Assembly: GCA_002633005.1 (NCBI GenBank)
Contig: NMRA01000022.1
Coordinates: forward strand, 1,431,366-1,495,365
Length of the DNA stretch: 64,000 nt
Origin: Phoronis australis
Taxonomy: Eukaryota > Phoronida > Phoronidae
Direction: 5' to 3'
Each line of letters begins with the position of its first letter. Within the stretch, counting starts at the first letter, position 1. A program made the position numbers and the translations under genes. Of the stretch, positions 23,162 to 35,552 are shown in pieces. Under the pieces are notes generated by a model that saw nothing but the letters and a program-made list of their open reading frames with translations, did not search any database and had not been told where the DNA came from.

Positions 23162-24411
23162 TTACTCTGCTGGTGTAAGTGCAGAGTTCTGTTTTTCCTT
23201 GTTTTTTTTTCAATTTTATTCTTATTCTTTTTCTTCTTATTCTTTTTCTTCCTATTCTTCTTCCGACCAACTTTGACACTTAATAACTCCAAACTGGGTG
23301 CAGGCTGTACGTTGTTTAAATTCACCATATGATTTTTGACAGTACATAAATTTTGATTCGTGATATAATCGTATTCCATATTGCACCGGATGAGGTCGTT
23401 TGGTGCAAAGGTCATATAATTTCCAAAATGCTACTACTTCATTTTTAAAGCTATCTTTTTCAAATTCGGTGCACAGGTATACGTCAACAAGGCAATTTAA
23501 ACAATTACTTTTCTAAGTAATCGGGTCATCCAATCAGGTTAAACAGGTCAAAGGGCATTAGGTGCTAACTAAAATTTTGAGCTAGACACTTCAAATTCAT
23601 AGGCCTGATTGGCACTAGTAATTCAATTCGGAATCCAAAGTTTCAGGTCATTTTGTGCAAACCTGGGGTCTTCTGAAAAATTGACCTTTTCATTCACCAA
23701 GTATTCTGATTTGTAAACCGTTAAACAACTGTGATTCTCAGCATTAAACACATTCTTCGTGGGCTTGCAATAATTCGCCTAAAGACGTTTATAAAGCACC
23801 GGATAGGGTCAATAAGAGCAAAGGTCATCTAACGTTCAAAATGTTATATCATACGTTTTTCAAGGAATTCTTTTCAATTTCAGCACACTTGTTAATTCAG
23901 CATGCCAATTAAAAATCCTACTTTACTACGCAATAGGCCTACCCAATCAGAAAAAATAGGTCAAAGGTCATTGAGTGCAAACTAAAATTTTGAGCTAGAG
24001 ACTTCAAAATTACATATCTGTTTATTAAATGCGACTGAGTTTGAATTCTAAATTTTCAGGTCATTTGGTGCTCCATGGGGTCATTAGGTGCATTTTTCTT
24101 TTGAAAGTTTGACCAATTCATTCATCTTGTATTCTGAAGTGCTTAAAGTAAAATATCTGTGATTCTTAGCATTAACTACACTTTAAATTCAGTTTACGAT
24201 TATTCCCTGATCGGGGTTCATAATGCACCGGAAGAGGACCATTAGCGGAAAGGTCATCAAAATATTAACATGTAATTTCTCCTACAATTTTAAGGAACTC
24301 CTTTTCATATTGGTAAACGGGTTGCTGTCAGTAACTTCCCGAAACAATTCCAGAAATACGCAAGCGCAGAGTCCATTATTGTCACGCTGTTACAATAACC
24401 TTTCTAGTTTC
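23162..24411 (-). repeat. Composite satellite, inverted arm
   Basis: Read on the minus strand this matches the units at 26441-29446. It carries the ACTCTGC...GCAGAGTAATAA hairpin end (23162-23190), the AAGAAGAATAAGAAT tract (about 23215-23265), TGACC-rich spacers and a CTCTGCGC segment at about 24363-24372. A perfect DR1-type AGGTCAAAGGTCA lies at 23958-23970 on the plus strand. Non-coding. Confidence 0.8.
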
Positions 24412-26440
24412 CTCTGTGTTTACTGTTTTTTGTGTTTAACTTTACCCGTTCCTCGTGTAAGTTAAGCTCATTTTCGGAAAATGTGAAAAAACGTTCGCAC
24501 ATCAAGATTTTTGATTGATTTAAATTAGTCATTTCGTTGCTGTTCAGCTGTCTATGTTGAATTATAAACAGAAGCACTCTGGGCTTAAAAACGTTACCAT
24601 GGTCGTTCGATCTTATTGTACATGTACATATGAACTAGCAAATCAAATCACAAGCAACAATGTGTACATGCCATTTTCTTCGAAATCACTCGTAATTACA
24701 GGGTTACCTAAATCCAATCAACTCTGAAACGTTTTATTGAGTCGCTGGTGAGTTCAATGTTGCTGTTGGCTAAGGACATGCAATCCTATCCACTGGTTCC
24801 ACTGGGAATTTGAAATGCGGGTCCAAATACAGTTGCCAGTCATTTACTAAATTTACTTTTTGGATCGGAATTGAAGCAATGACGTGTGACCTATGTCAAA
24901 TGATACACATTGACGTGTAGCTTTACGTTTCCACTCATTTTTCTTCGATCGTTTCACTTCCATTTTCTGGTTCACGGAAGTTAGGGTCGTCACCAGTGGC
25001 AGTAGTCGCAGGGGATATCATATTGTTACCGTTTCTGGAGTGCATTAAAAATGTAAGTGTTGTTGAAATTTGGCCTTACTTACCCTTAAGTCCACCACAA
25101 CTTCTCATTACCACGCAACGAATTTATTCTTCGAATAAGCATATTTCCCAGTTTTAAGACCCAAATCCTGGTCTTGTTCACAGCCGAAGCCGAAGGTATA
25201 CACGCGACATAGTTGTGGCTGACCTATTTTTCCCATGTACGAAAGTGCTTTAAGAGTGACTAGAGTAACTCAATATAACAGAAGTCCGCTTTTTGTTCCA
25301 TGCAAAAATAGTTCTTGAAAACATAGTCAACTTTAAACGCACCAAATTAGAAGTGCATTATTCTCGAGCGTCAATACATCATTCGGCCTATGCCTCACGC
25401 AAGTTTTTTGACAGGAAAATTTTCAATCGTTGTAGTTAAAAATTTTGAACTCCGCGAACAACTGGAGCGAACTTGCGCTTAGAAAAATCTAAATTAGTTT
25501 GCATCTTCAACGACTTTGATGACATTTGTACACTAGGTCAGTCCAAAAATGTTAGCATTTTTTTCAAAGTTTATTTTCTCCTATTTCAAATTACGCGCTT
25601 AGCTACTCCAATAAACGTTTCTATTAGAGAGTACGGATTTAAATGTCGTATCGGCAACTAGCCTTACCGTTACGGCTAATCCTTAGAACTTAGTGGTAGT
25701 GTACCTCAATTTCAATGGACTTGGGTCACCACGGCGAATTATTGGTTTAGCGGTTAATTGTTTTGGGGTAAACAAATGCCCAAAATTTTCAATATTTCAT
25801 TAGCTTATGCGTAGTATACTTTCGTTCAATTTAATTGCTCAAATATTTTGCGGGTCACAAGGACGGGCGGAGATACAAAATTCTGGTCTGACTCAAAATA
25901 ATTCCCGTAAAATAAATAAACTTAAAGTTAACACTGTCTATTTTGAGAACCAATGACATGTGAGACCGTGTGATTTAGTCGTGATTTGCGAGTTCGATTT
26001 ACTGTCTTCCAGTACTTCCAAGAACCGGGTCAAATTCATTTTTCTCATGACACCTGGAGGCGACTTCACATTCATAATTGTGATTGCCCACATTGAGATT
26101 CTGCCATGATGTGGTTGCCCCATGTCGAGACTTCTCCATATTGAGATTTTCAGGCATACTGCGTTCAAGTTAAATCGAAATTGCGATGAAATACAGGTAC
26201 CCAATTAAATATATTAACACTTTAATACAACCTGTAATGTGACAGATTACCTGTAAAACAAAAACACAAACCGAACGAATTAATCAAATGGGAGCCAATA
26301 TTATACTTTCATCAATATGACAGCCAAGATCCACGTCAATGTTGCCATGTTTGCAGCACCAAATTTGAGAATGCCTGAAAAGTCTGCATATACAGTTGTG
26401 TCTCAGCAGGGGTGCCTTCTGTAGACGCTAGCGTCTTTAG
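24412..26440. other. Spacer between inverted satellite arms
   Basis: About 2 kb without a recognised gene or repeat. It contains a few TACATGTA-type words and a short direct repeat of 'CATTGAGATT/CATATTGAGATT' around 26090-26150. I see no splice-supported exon. Confidence 0.4.
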
Positions 26441-29400
26441 GAGAATCATTGTAAAGCCCGTGAAAAGTGTGTTTAATGCTGAGAATCACAGTTGTCTAAC
26501 GGTTGACACATCAGAATACTTGGTGAATGAAAAGGACAAATTTTCTGAAGAAAAACGCACCTAATGTCCCATGGTTGCACTGAATGACCTGAAATTTTTG
26601 TATTTCAAATTGAATGAGACGTACCAATCAGACTTGTGAATTTAAAGTGTCTAGCTCAAAGTTTTAGTTTGCACCTAATGACCTTTGACCTGTTTTATCT
26701 GATTGAATGATTCGATTACTTAGAAAAGTAATTTTTTAATTTGTCATGTTGACTTATACCTGTTGGCTTGTACCTGTATGCCGAATTTGAAAAGAATAGC
26801 TTTTTAAATAAAGAAGGAGTAGCATTTTGAAAATTACATGACCTTTGCCCCAAATGATCTCTTCCGGTGCATTATGGAATATGAATATATAATGAATTAA
26901 AATTTATATACCTGCAACCATTTTGGAGTTATTAAGTGTCAAAGTTGGTTGGAAGAAGAATAAGAATAAGAATAAGAATAAGAACTAGAAAGAATATTGT
27001 TACGGCGTGACAATAAGGGACTCTGCGCGTGCGCATTATTGGAATTATTTTGGAAAGTTACGGACAGCAACCCGTTTACCAATATGAAAAGGAATTCTTT
27101 AAAATTGTAGGAGAAATTACATGTTAATATTTTGATGACCTTTCCACTAATTGACCTCTTCCGGTGCATTATGAACCCCGATCAGGGAATAATTGTAAAC
27201 TTGATTTAAAGTGTGACTAATGCTAAGAATCCCAGATGTTTTACTTTAAGCACTTCACAATACAAGATGAATGAATTGGTCAAACTTTCAGGAGAAAAAT
27301 GCACCTAATGACCCATGGGTGCACCAAATGACCTGAAAATTTAGAATTCAAACTCAATCGCATTTAGTAAACAGATACGTAATATTGAAGCTTGTAGCTC
27401 AGAATTTTAGTTTGCACTCAATGACCTTTGGCCTATTTTTTCTGATTGGTTAGGGCTATTGCGTAGTAAAGTAGGGTATTCAATTGGCATGTTGACTTAC
27501 ACCAGTGTGCTGAAATTGCACTAATTGACCGTATCCGGTGCATTATAAGCGTCTTTAGGAGAATTATTGTAAAGACCGTGAAAAGTGTGTTTAATGCTGA
27601 GAATCACACGATTGACACATTAGAATAATTGGTGAATGAGAATGACAAATTTTCAGAAGAAAAATGCACCTAATGACCCCATGTTTGCACTAAATGACCT
27701 GAAACTTTGGATTCCGGATTGAATTACCTGTGCCAATCAGACCTTTGAATTCGAAGTGTCTAGCTCAAAATTTTAGTTTGTACCTAATGACTTTTGACCT
27801 GTTTAACCTGATTGGATTACCCTATTATTCAGAAAAGTAATTTTCTCAATTGTCTTATTGACTTATATCTGTGTACTGAAAAGAATAGCTTTTAAAATAA
27901 AGAAAGAGTAGCATTTTGAAAATTACATGACCTTTGCCCCAAATGACCTTTTCCGGTGCATTAGGGAATATGAATATATAATGAATCAAAATTTATTTAC
28001 TGCCTAAAGTCATATGTTAAATTTGAAGAACATACCTGCAACACGCGCAGAGTAATAAAATCGAAGAAAACCCAGGAACAACAGTACTCTGCGCTTACAC
28101 ACGCCGAGTAATAAGAACTAGATAGATTATTGTCACGGTGTGACAATAATGGACTCTGCGCGTGCGTATTACTGAAATTGCTTTGGGAAGTTACTGGCAG
28201 CAACCCGTTTACCAATATGAAAAGGAATTCTTTAAAATTGTAGGAAAAATTACATGTTAATATTTTGATGACCTTTCTACTAATTCACCTCTTCCGGTGC
28301 ACTATGAACCCAGATCAGGGCATAATTGTAAACTCTATTTAAAGTGTGGTTAATGCTAAGAATCACAGATGTTTTACTTTAAGCACTTCAGAATACAAGA
28401 TGAATGAATTGGTCAAACTTTCAGAAGAAAAATGCACCTAATGAGCCCATGGGTGCACCAAATGACCTGAAAATTTAGAATTCAAACTCAATCGCGTTTA
28501 ATAATTAAATATGTAATTTTTAAGTCACTAGCTCAAAATTTTAGTTTGCACTTAATGACCTTTGACCTATTTTTTCTGAATCGTTAGGCCTATTGCGTAG
28601 TAAAGTAGAGTGTTCACTTGGCATGTTGACTTACACCAGTGTGCTAAAATTGAAAAGAATTCCTTGAAAAACGTAAGATATAACATTTTGAACGGTAGAT
28701 GAACTTTGCTCTTATTGACCCTATCCTGTGCATTATAAGCGTCTTAAGTAGAATTATTGCAAAGCCCATGAAAAATGTGTTTAATGCTGAGAATCACAGT
28801 TGTCTAACGGCTGACACATTAGAATACTTGGTGAATGAAAGGTCAAATTTTCAGAAGAAAAATGCAAATAACGACCCCATGTTTGCTCTAAATGACCTGA
28901 AACTTTGGATTCCGAATTGAATTACCTGTGCCAATCAGATATGTGAATTTGAAGTGTCTAGCTCAAAATTTTAGTTTGCACCTAATGACCTTTGACCTGT
29001 TTAACCTGATTGGATGACCCGATTACTTATAAAAGTAATTTTAGAATAATAGCTTTTAAAATAAAGGAGGAGTAGCATTTTGAAAATTACATGACCTTTG
29101 CACCAAGTGACCTCTTCCGGAGAATTATGGATTATGAATATATAATGAATCAAAATTTATATACTGCCTAAAATCATATGTTAAATTTGAAGATTATTCC
29201 AGTGACCATTTTGGAATTATTGAGGGTCAAAGTTGGTCGGAAGAAGAATAAGAAGAATAAGAATAAGAATAAAATTAAAGAAAAGCCAGGAACAACTGTA
29301 CTCTGCGCTTGCACGCGCAGAGTAATAAAAATACTAAAATTGAAGAAAAACCATCAACAACAGTACTCTGCACTGGCACGCGCAGAGTAATAAAATTGAA

Positions 29401-29446
29401 GAAAACCAGTAACAACAGTACTCTGCGCTTACACACGCAGAGTAAT
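26441..29446 (+). repeat. Composite satellite, direct array
   Basis: Alternating related half-units recur. Those with 'GTTTAATGCTGAGAATCACAG' lie near 26473, 27590 and 28780; those with 'TGCTAAGAATC.CAGATG' lie near 27222 and 28353. The composite period is about 1.1-1.2 kb. Most half-units carry GCACCTAATGACC-type words, a DR1-like TGACCTTTGACCT and a 'CTTCCGGTGCATTA' word. Each ends in (AAGAAT)n and an ACTCTGCGC palindrome. No credible coding potential. Confidence 0.85.
29281..29446 (+). repeat. Three tandem hairpin units of about 60 bp
   Basis: Three consecutive units of the form AACAACxGTACTCTGC...GCAGAGTAAT, linked by AAAATTGAAGAAAA. Each has inverted arms ACTCTGCGC/GCGCAGAGT around a 5-6 nt loop (about 29300-29323, 29361-29387 and 29420-29443). 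A related hairpin lies at about 28083-28113, and another in inverted orientation at 23162-23190. Confidence 0.85.
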
Positions 29447-31131
29447 TATTCAAGCAAAGTAGTCTGAGAAGCGTCCACCATACGATTATAACACGCAGTA
29501 GAAAAACCTTAATTTTTAATTTACACTAATGTATGCGCGCCTGCTTATGCTCGATGGAAGTCATTTTGTGCTGCTGTCCGTTCAAAGATTCTGGTGCAGA
29601 AAAAGATGCTGTTTGGCAATGGTGCCACACTCCTGTCCGGTAGGAACGTTCAAGAATACCACGACTGTTTTCTTTCATCTTAACTTGTGCCGAATGCTCC
29701 AGAAGGGGGAGCAGAACTAAATTAATTTGGATTTTATCATGTCCAGTAATAGTTATCGACTATAATTTCGCAGAACAGCCTTCCCATTTATGAAAATAGG
29801 AAAGTGACATAGCAGGTACTTACATGTAAGAGATTACGTGATAGTTGAACTTAAGAAATTGATTAACTTGCTTATTCGATGTTTTCATGATCGAAAAACA
29901 GAAGTTCATTCCAAAGCAGTTGTTGCAGATCATTAACCCCGTAATTTGAGTATGTGAGCTAGTGACAGAGTACTAAAGACTAAGCAAGCCTCCCTTGTCC
30001 CCTTCAAAAGTAAAAGCTAGCCTAGCAAAATTGTTGTAGCTTCATTGGAGCCCTATCTTTTGAGCATGTGTCAGCTTACCTGATTTGATTGAAGAAAAAA
30101 GTTCGAATGTCTTCGCTAGATTCACCTTGAGTGCACTCATTTTGGCAGAACTGATCCTGAACACTGTTTTGCTATGCTCCATCTTGTTTGGATGTATTCT
30201 GGACTATGGCGAGATCATACATTTTTGAAGTTGTTTCTGAATGGTAGATGTAAATGCAGACAGTGCTTATGGTGTTTTTGCAGTTATTCTGGGGGCGGCG
30301 TTTTTGATCTCATGGTGCGTTAGTTATATAGTTTATGCCGTTGTCTCGGGATAATTCATGATTTAGTAATCCCCCTTTCGGTGGTATTGTTTCCATTGGT
30401 TGTTCTACGTTGGACTACTGTCTGGGCAAATCAGATTTCAAGTATTTCCCGGAGTACTTAAACTTCCGTACAATCACCAGGTGGTTATTCTCTCCTGGGT
30501 TTTCATAAGCACGTGTGTAGATTACCGGGCAGTGTTTTTTGAGGCAAACGCTGTAAGTATGCATTTGGTTACCGTTTCATGTAGATTGAATTATTGTTTT
30601 TGTTGACATAGATTTGCTAGTAGACATCAGTTATACATTGCGTACAAGGTGTAAAGATATCGTAATGGTATAGTTTAGTCAGCTGACTGTTTTTGTAACG
30701 TTTCAGATAACCGATACGATACGATACGATGCGATATAATCACCGATGCAACGATAAACGAAGAACGGTGAAAAATATATTTATCGAGTTATAGACGCCC
30801 CATTTTTACTTATTGCAGCAACGTTCAGAGCAGCAATAGTGGTGTATTTTATTGAGAGTAAATAGTGTCACAACAGTATTCATGATATTTGGCATACCTC
30901 ACAAGCTACAACCTCATGAAAGCGAAATGGCACTTTTGTTCTAAAATACGCAACTGCACTAGAGCTATTTTTTGTGAATTGATATCTGTATGACAATTCT
31001 GTAAAACATTTTAAGTTTGAAGAGTCTTTAAAACTCACATCTGCATCTAAGTAATGATTAGCATACGACTTACTGAACAGCTTCATCAGTGTACTAGTAA
31101 GGGTCCCTACCGGTTGATTTGAAAAATAATC
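29447..31131. other. Unassigned region
   Basis: No exon or element recognised. Contains a short (ACGAT)n run at about 30714-30735. Open frames are short and unlike any known protein. Confidence 0.4.
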
Positions 31132-31275
31132 ATGAGGTCGGCCCGGTGTTCCCCTGTTTCTATGATCCCCCGTTTCAATGTTCCTCAAGCAATGTTCCAT
31201 CGTCTGTTCCTCCGTCTGTTTGTTCTTTCGACCCTATGCTCCTCCGTCCTGATGTTTCCCCTGCCAGTGTTACCT
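31132..31275 (-). repeat. Pyrimidine-rich minisatellite (opposite of 34760-35062)
   Basis: Degenerate units of about 16 bp of the type TTCCTCCGTC(C/T)GATG. The string TCGACCCTATGCTCCTCC here matches TCGACCCTATGTTCCTCC on the minus strand of 34990-35030, so the two arrays are the same family in opposite orientation. Confidence 0.7.
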
Positions 31276-32500
31276 AAACACCCAACCTACCGGGCTTATT
31301 TAGTCACTTTAAACAAAATACAAAAACAGTAACGCACATAAAATTTGATATGTAGCTCAAAATTAAGATATTAAGTGAACAGAAATTTTTTTCATCCATA
31401 AAAGCACCTTCTAAATACCTAGCCAGATCCTTACAAAAACTATTACAAGGTTTGTCTTCAGAACTGCAGAACAGGTCAAAATCTGGGAGAGTAAGTGTGA
31501 TTTTGTCAAATAACAAAACTCTAAATTTTCGTAAAAAGGACAATGGAATAGAAAATGAAATGCATCCTAAAATTACAAAGCAAACAAAGGGACATTACGA
31601 CTTTTACGCGTAGGATTCTAATTCTTGTGGGATAGGATAGGCCTCTTGAAGTCACTACTGAGCTTTAAACAAACCCATAAAACAACAAAATCTGGCGGTT
31701 TTTTGTGAACATATTACAATTCTCGCAGTTGGCTGCTAGACATTTGCTGAAATCAAGCCGGTGTTTTTACCATTTAAGTATTCTTAAAATACTGTGCCAT
31801 TTAAAATGACAGATTTAGCTCAGCGAAAAATCATCTGGCTGCTATTGGAGCAAGTTTGTTCGAATCCGCACTACTGATATTTTATGTAAAATTAATGATC
31901 TCACCGAGAACTCCCTTAAAATGTACACCCAGGTAGTTTATTTTATTATTTTGTCATCTTTAGCTTTTGACGTAAGCTACTGTATGTGACAAGCTAACTT
32001 TCATTCGAAGTAGCCAGCTGAGCTCATATATGATTATACATACAAAATTCTGGGCTGATAACCTGGTCCTGTTCATAGAGCATTACATCATTCATTTAAT
32101 TAAGCCTTTCTAGTTTCGAACTTATGTCGATGATATCACAGTCGGTGAGTTAAAACATTGTACCAAATTCTGTGCTTTTGGCTTGAAGTTGAAGATTTTC
32201 TAACAATTAGACTTAGCCTGATTTGTTGAAATAGGCTAAGCGTCCCAAAGACAGATTTCAGGCAAAAGTTAAAAGGCAATAAATTATTCAAGAAAGGGCC
32301 CCCTGATGGCTGCAGGTTAAGTCACTCAAAAGCCACTCAAACTTACCTAAAAATTAAAGATTTTCACGACAACAGCCAATTGGTACCCCAGATTGTATTT
32401 TTGTTCTATAATTTAAGCAAGCGTAATCAAGGTCACATGCCCAATCTCTAACATTCTTGAATCCAGTACTGTGCTTGACACCTGTTGACAAAAGCGGTTC
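31276..32500. other. Unassigned region
   Basis: AT-rich sequence with no supported gene. A short word block at about 32180-32222 recurs inverted at about 50743-50780 (AGGCTAAGTCTAATTGTTAG). Confidence 0.4.
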
Positions 32501-32502
32501 TA

Positions 32503-32625
32503 ATCGAGGGGGCCTCGCCGGAAGGCGGCCAGAGAGCGGGGACCCCCATATTAATATAGAGGCCGCGCAGGAAGGCGGCCTAAGAGCGAGGCTCCTATAT
32601 TAATATAGAGGGCTTCGCTCAACGG
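32503..32625. repeat. GC-rich two-copy tandem with ATATTAATAT spacers
   Basis: Two units of about 55-60 bp, each with a GGCCxCGC(C/A)GGAAGGCGGCC block followed by AGAGCG..., and each ending ATATTAATATAGAGG. It sits directly next to the dispersed repeat at 32636 and stands out from the AT-rich surroundings. Confidence 0.8.
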
Positions 32626-32635
32626 CCGCCTCTGT

Positions 32636-33500
32636 TCGTCACAAAATAGCTCTTTAGAGCTAATGTTGATTGTGTGTGAAATCTGACTGTAAATGAATTC
32701 TCTTTCCATCCTTTATAACATAGCTCTAGTTCTTTCCTGGTGTAGATGTAACAGTGCTGTCGACCAGTATTCATTCTCATTGGCGAAGAATCTGACTCTT
32801 CAGTTTCCCGGATGTTGGAAAGTAAGTCACAATTACATCGCATTGGATGGATTCACATAATAATATTTTTAGCTTCTTGTTGTTAATAAATACAGTAGAT
32901 CAGATATGGTATTCCGGAAGTAACTAAACCAGGAATTACGACTACAGCTTCTAAAATGCAGACCTGACACCGTTCAATGATATTGTTTTCAGACGGATTG
33001 CAAGCATTGGTTTGATTACAAATGGCTTTTCAGTAACCTAAGTTAGTTTCACATTTTTGTTCGAGGTGCCTCTGCTCACACACCCAAAACGGAAAATCTA
33101 ATTGAGCGACCCTCATTTTATGCAGATTTGTAGTAGGCAAAGAGCAAAATACAAAATTCAAGATTTAAAAACTTCATCGAAAAATTAAAACTGTGGACCA
33201 CCTTTAAAATAGTGCCAATTAACAACCTACAGATCAATCATCTGGACGTTTTCAAGCGTTTTTTCCTACCATCAGTTGGTACAAAGTCAAAGCTCGTGAC
33301 TTGCTAAAACATGCTGAATTGGGCATCACAAAGAGAACACAAACAATAAGACCGTAACACAGACATTGGTTAAAGTAAATAATGAATAATGACATATAAC
33401 ACACTGCGAAATGAAAATAAAAGTAGTGAGCATGCAAGCAGTTGTTTTAGAAGATATATCTACATGTAGCTAAAGGCAAAGACTTGCTATAAGGTTTGCC
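32636..33500 (-). repeat. Dispersed repeat, inverted copy
   Basis: Reverse-complement partner of 16180-17053, with the same open-frame remnant (CNCDLL... type, 32619-32843 minus). Substitutions and small indels are spread evenly, so neither copy is clearly under coding selection. Confidence 0.7.
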
Positions 33501-34755
33501 TAATTTTCATACAATAAGTAAAAACAAGGTCTAAAGAAGGCAGGACGTACAAAATCTTTTTTAAATTTTAACTCTAGTTCGTGGATTCGATCAAATTTAA
33601 GAAGCAATGAAAAACGCCTGTGAATTTTGAAAACAAACTCTAAGCAAACACTAATTTGTGGCAATTTCATAAAACACAATTCCTCATTCTTCAGGTTAAA
33701 TCCAATGAAAGCAGCTCCATGACTTGTGGAAAATGTATGGTAGTTCCAAATACGTCATAGATAATTGATGGTGTACATCATCAGACCCTGTCACTTGTAA
33801 TATTTAAACCAGTCTTGGTTCATGTCTTGTTCTAGTTTCTCGTTAAACCTCAGATTGCTATCATGGACACACCTGGTCCTTTGAAGCATAGACCCTTCTA
33901 TCTGCATTGCATTGTAAGGTGTATACTTTGTTTACTTGGCTACCTCACATAAAATAATCACACAACTGAAGAGTTCTGTGAACCGTCACTCAACCTTCAG
34001 TTCACAGGACAAGAAAAGTTTAAAGTCTTAAAGACTTATAAGCCTTGAAACTCAACCATCAACTGAAAGAAATGATTATTAATTTTAAAACGGATTGATG
34101 GATAGTAGGATTCAGGAAAGAAGAACTTCATACCAAAACAATATTGTGGACCAAAGACGTGAGTAGGGCCAAAATGCTCTATATTTTGGTGTAGATGACC
34201 AGTGATATCGCCCATAGAAAGCAGAGGATAACATGGATCATTTTAAATAAACATGCGCATGGTTCAATTTACCCACAAGACCTCTAATCTATGAGTCAAC
34301 TTAGAGAACCTATGGGACCATCATGCAAAGTCGACACAAATTCAATGTGCCAGGCAGTAGAATTTACTTAAACCTCCCTAGCTAATTGCATGAAAATGAA
34401 CTGGGGAAACCGACAGAATTCTTCGTTAGAGCTATGAAAGGTGAAAGAAACTGGACTTGCCTGTCGTTTTTAACAAATTGTTTTACTCGATTTTCTACAA
34501 GCATTAACAAAATATAATCTTATGGGCCCCACTTGTACATGTAAGACGCAAGCACAAACATGCGGCATATATAATGTCCTTCACTTAAAAATGGGTGACT
34601 GTCTTTTTCGTTACAGTTTCAGCCCACATGCCTTGTAGGCTCATGCACCAGTGGCCCACGTGGCTAGTATGCTCATGCATCAGAGGCGCACGTGCTTAGT
34701 AGTCTCATGCACCAGATGCGAAGAAAAATAACGCCCTTTATGTGCACAAATTTAA
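33501..34755. other. Unassigned region
   Basis: No supported gene. Around 34630-34720 the phrase CTCATGCACCAG(T/A)GGC..CACGTGGCTAGTA recurs about three times (period about 48 bp), a small minisatellite. Confidence 0.5.
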
Positions 34756-34759
34756 TTAA

Positions 34760-35062
34760 CTGGTATGGGGAACATCGGGGCGTGGAGAACCTGAAATAGG
34801 AGAGCATAGGAACGGGGGCTCATCGGGACGGAAGAGCATAAGGCCGGGAGAACATCGGAAGAAGAGAACATAGGGTATAGGGTCGGAAGAACATCGGGAC
34901 GGGGGAAAATAGGGCGGAGTAACATAAGACCGAGAGAACATTGAACCGGGGGGGACACCAGGACGAGAGAACGTGGGGACGAGGGAACATCGAGATGGAG
35001 GAACATAGGGTCGAGAGAACAAAGGAACAGAGGAACATGGGAAAGCAGGAACACACAGGTTA
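34760..35062 (+). repeat. GA-rich minisatellite, about 16-17 bp period
   Basis: Some 18 degenerate units of the type GGGACGRGRGAACATC run along about 300 bp with strong purine bias on the plus strand. Long minus-strand open frames rich in F, P, S and R are a by-product of the repeat, not a gene. Confidence 0.85.
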
Positions 35063-35133
35063 ACACACTTACACATCGAGATTTCAAAATGTGTAGTAAT
35101 TGACATCTAATTGTTAAAGTTGCATTTACTTGA

Positions 35134-35515
35134 AATTCTCTGGTTAGAAATGGCTATCCTAAACTATTTTTCAAGTCCTGTGTTGATAGATTCTTACGCA
35201 ATAGGAATGTCCTTAGACCTGTTACTGAAAACCCTGATCACCAAAAACTGCTTTTGAATCTACCTTACTTGGGTGACAATAGTACCGTTTTGAATAAACA
35301 GGTGGGCAGAGTGCTTAACGTCATTGCACCTCGTGATCAATTGTTAACAATACTCAAACCTAATAACAAACTTGATTGACTATCTAAACTTACATTACCG
35401 TTGTCTATTTTTCAAAAAGTCAGGTAGTGTGCCAGAACAAGTGCAATGATTGTGAACATTTTTACATTGGTATGGCAAACAGAATTTTGCGTAATGAGAG
35501 TGAAATAACATTCTG
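35134..35515 (+). pseudogene. Penelope-like element fragment (RT end plus GIY-YIG start)
   Basis: 35134-35379 reads NGYPKLFFKSCVDRFLRN then LLLNLPYLGDNSTVLNKQV, the conserved C-terminal thumb region of Penelope RT, ending at TGA 35377-35379. After a frameshift, 35425-35515 encodes a cysteine pair and EHFYIGMANRILRNESE, matching the tyrosine-x-IG core and following arginine of the GIY-YIG endonuclease. Both 5' and 3' parts are missing. A separate, fuller Penelope element lies at 58-62.5 kb. Confidence 0.7.
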
Positions 35516-35552
35516 AGGATAACCATAGTGCTGTCCTAAATCATTAATTATC

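Noticed and set aside
23034-23415. Minus-strand lysine/arginine-rich open frames (KKNKKKKNK type)
   Set aside because: Translation of the (AAGAAT)n tract of the composite satellite.
29281-29446. Regularly spaced repeats considered as a CRISPR array
   Set aside because: The host is eukaryotic, and the units are hairpin minisatellites with near-identical linkers, not unique spacers.
34752-35106. Overlapping minus-strand open frames of about 110 residues rich in F, P, S and R
   Set aside because: Produced by the 16-17 bp minisatellite; all three frames look alike and no domain fits.
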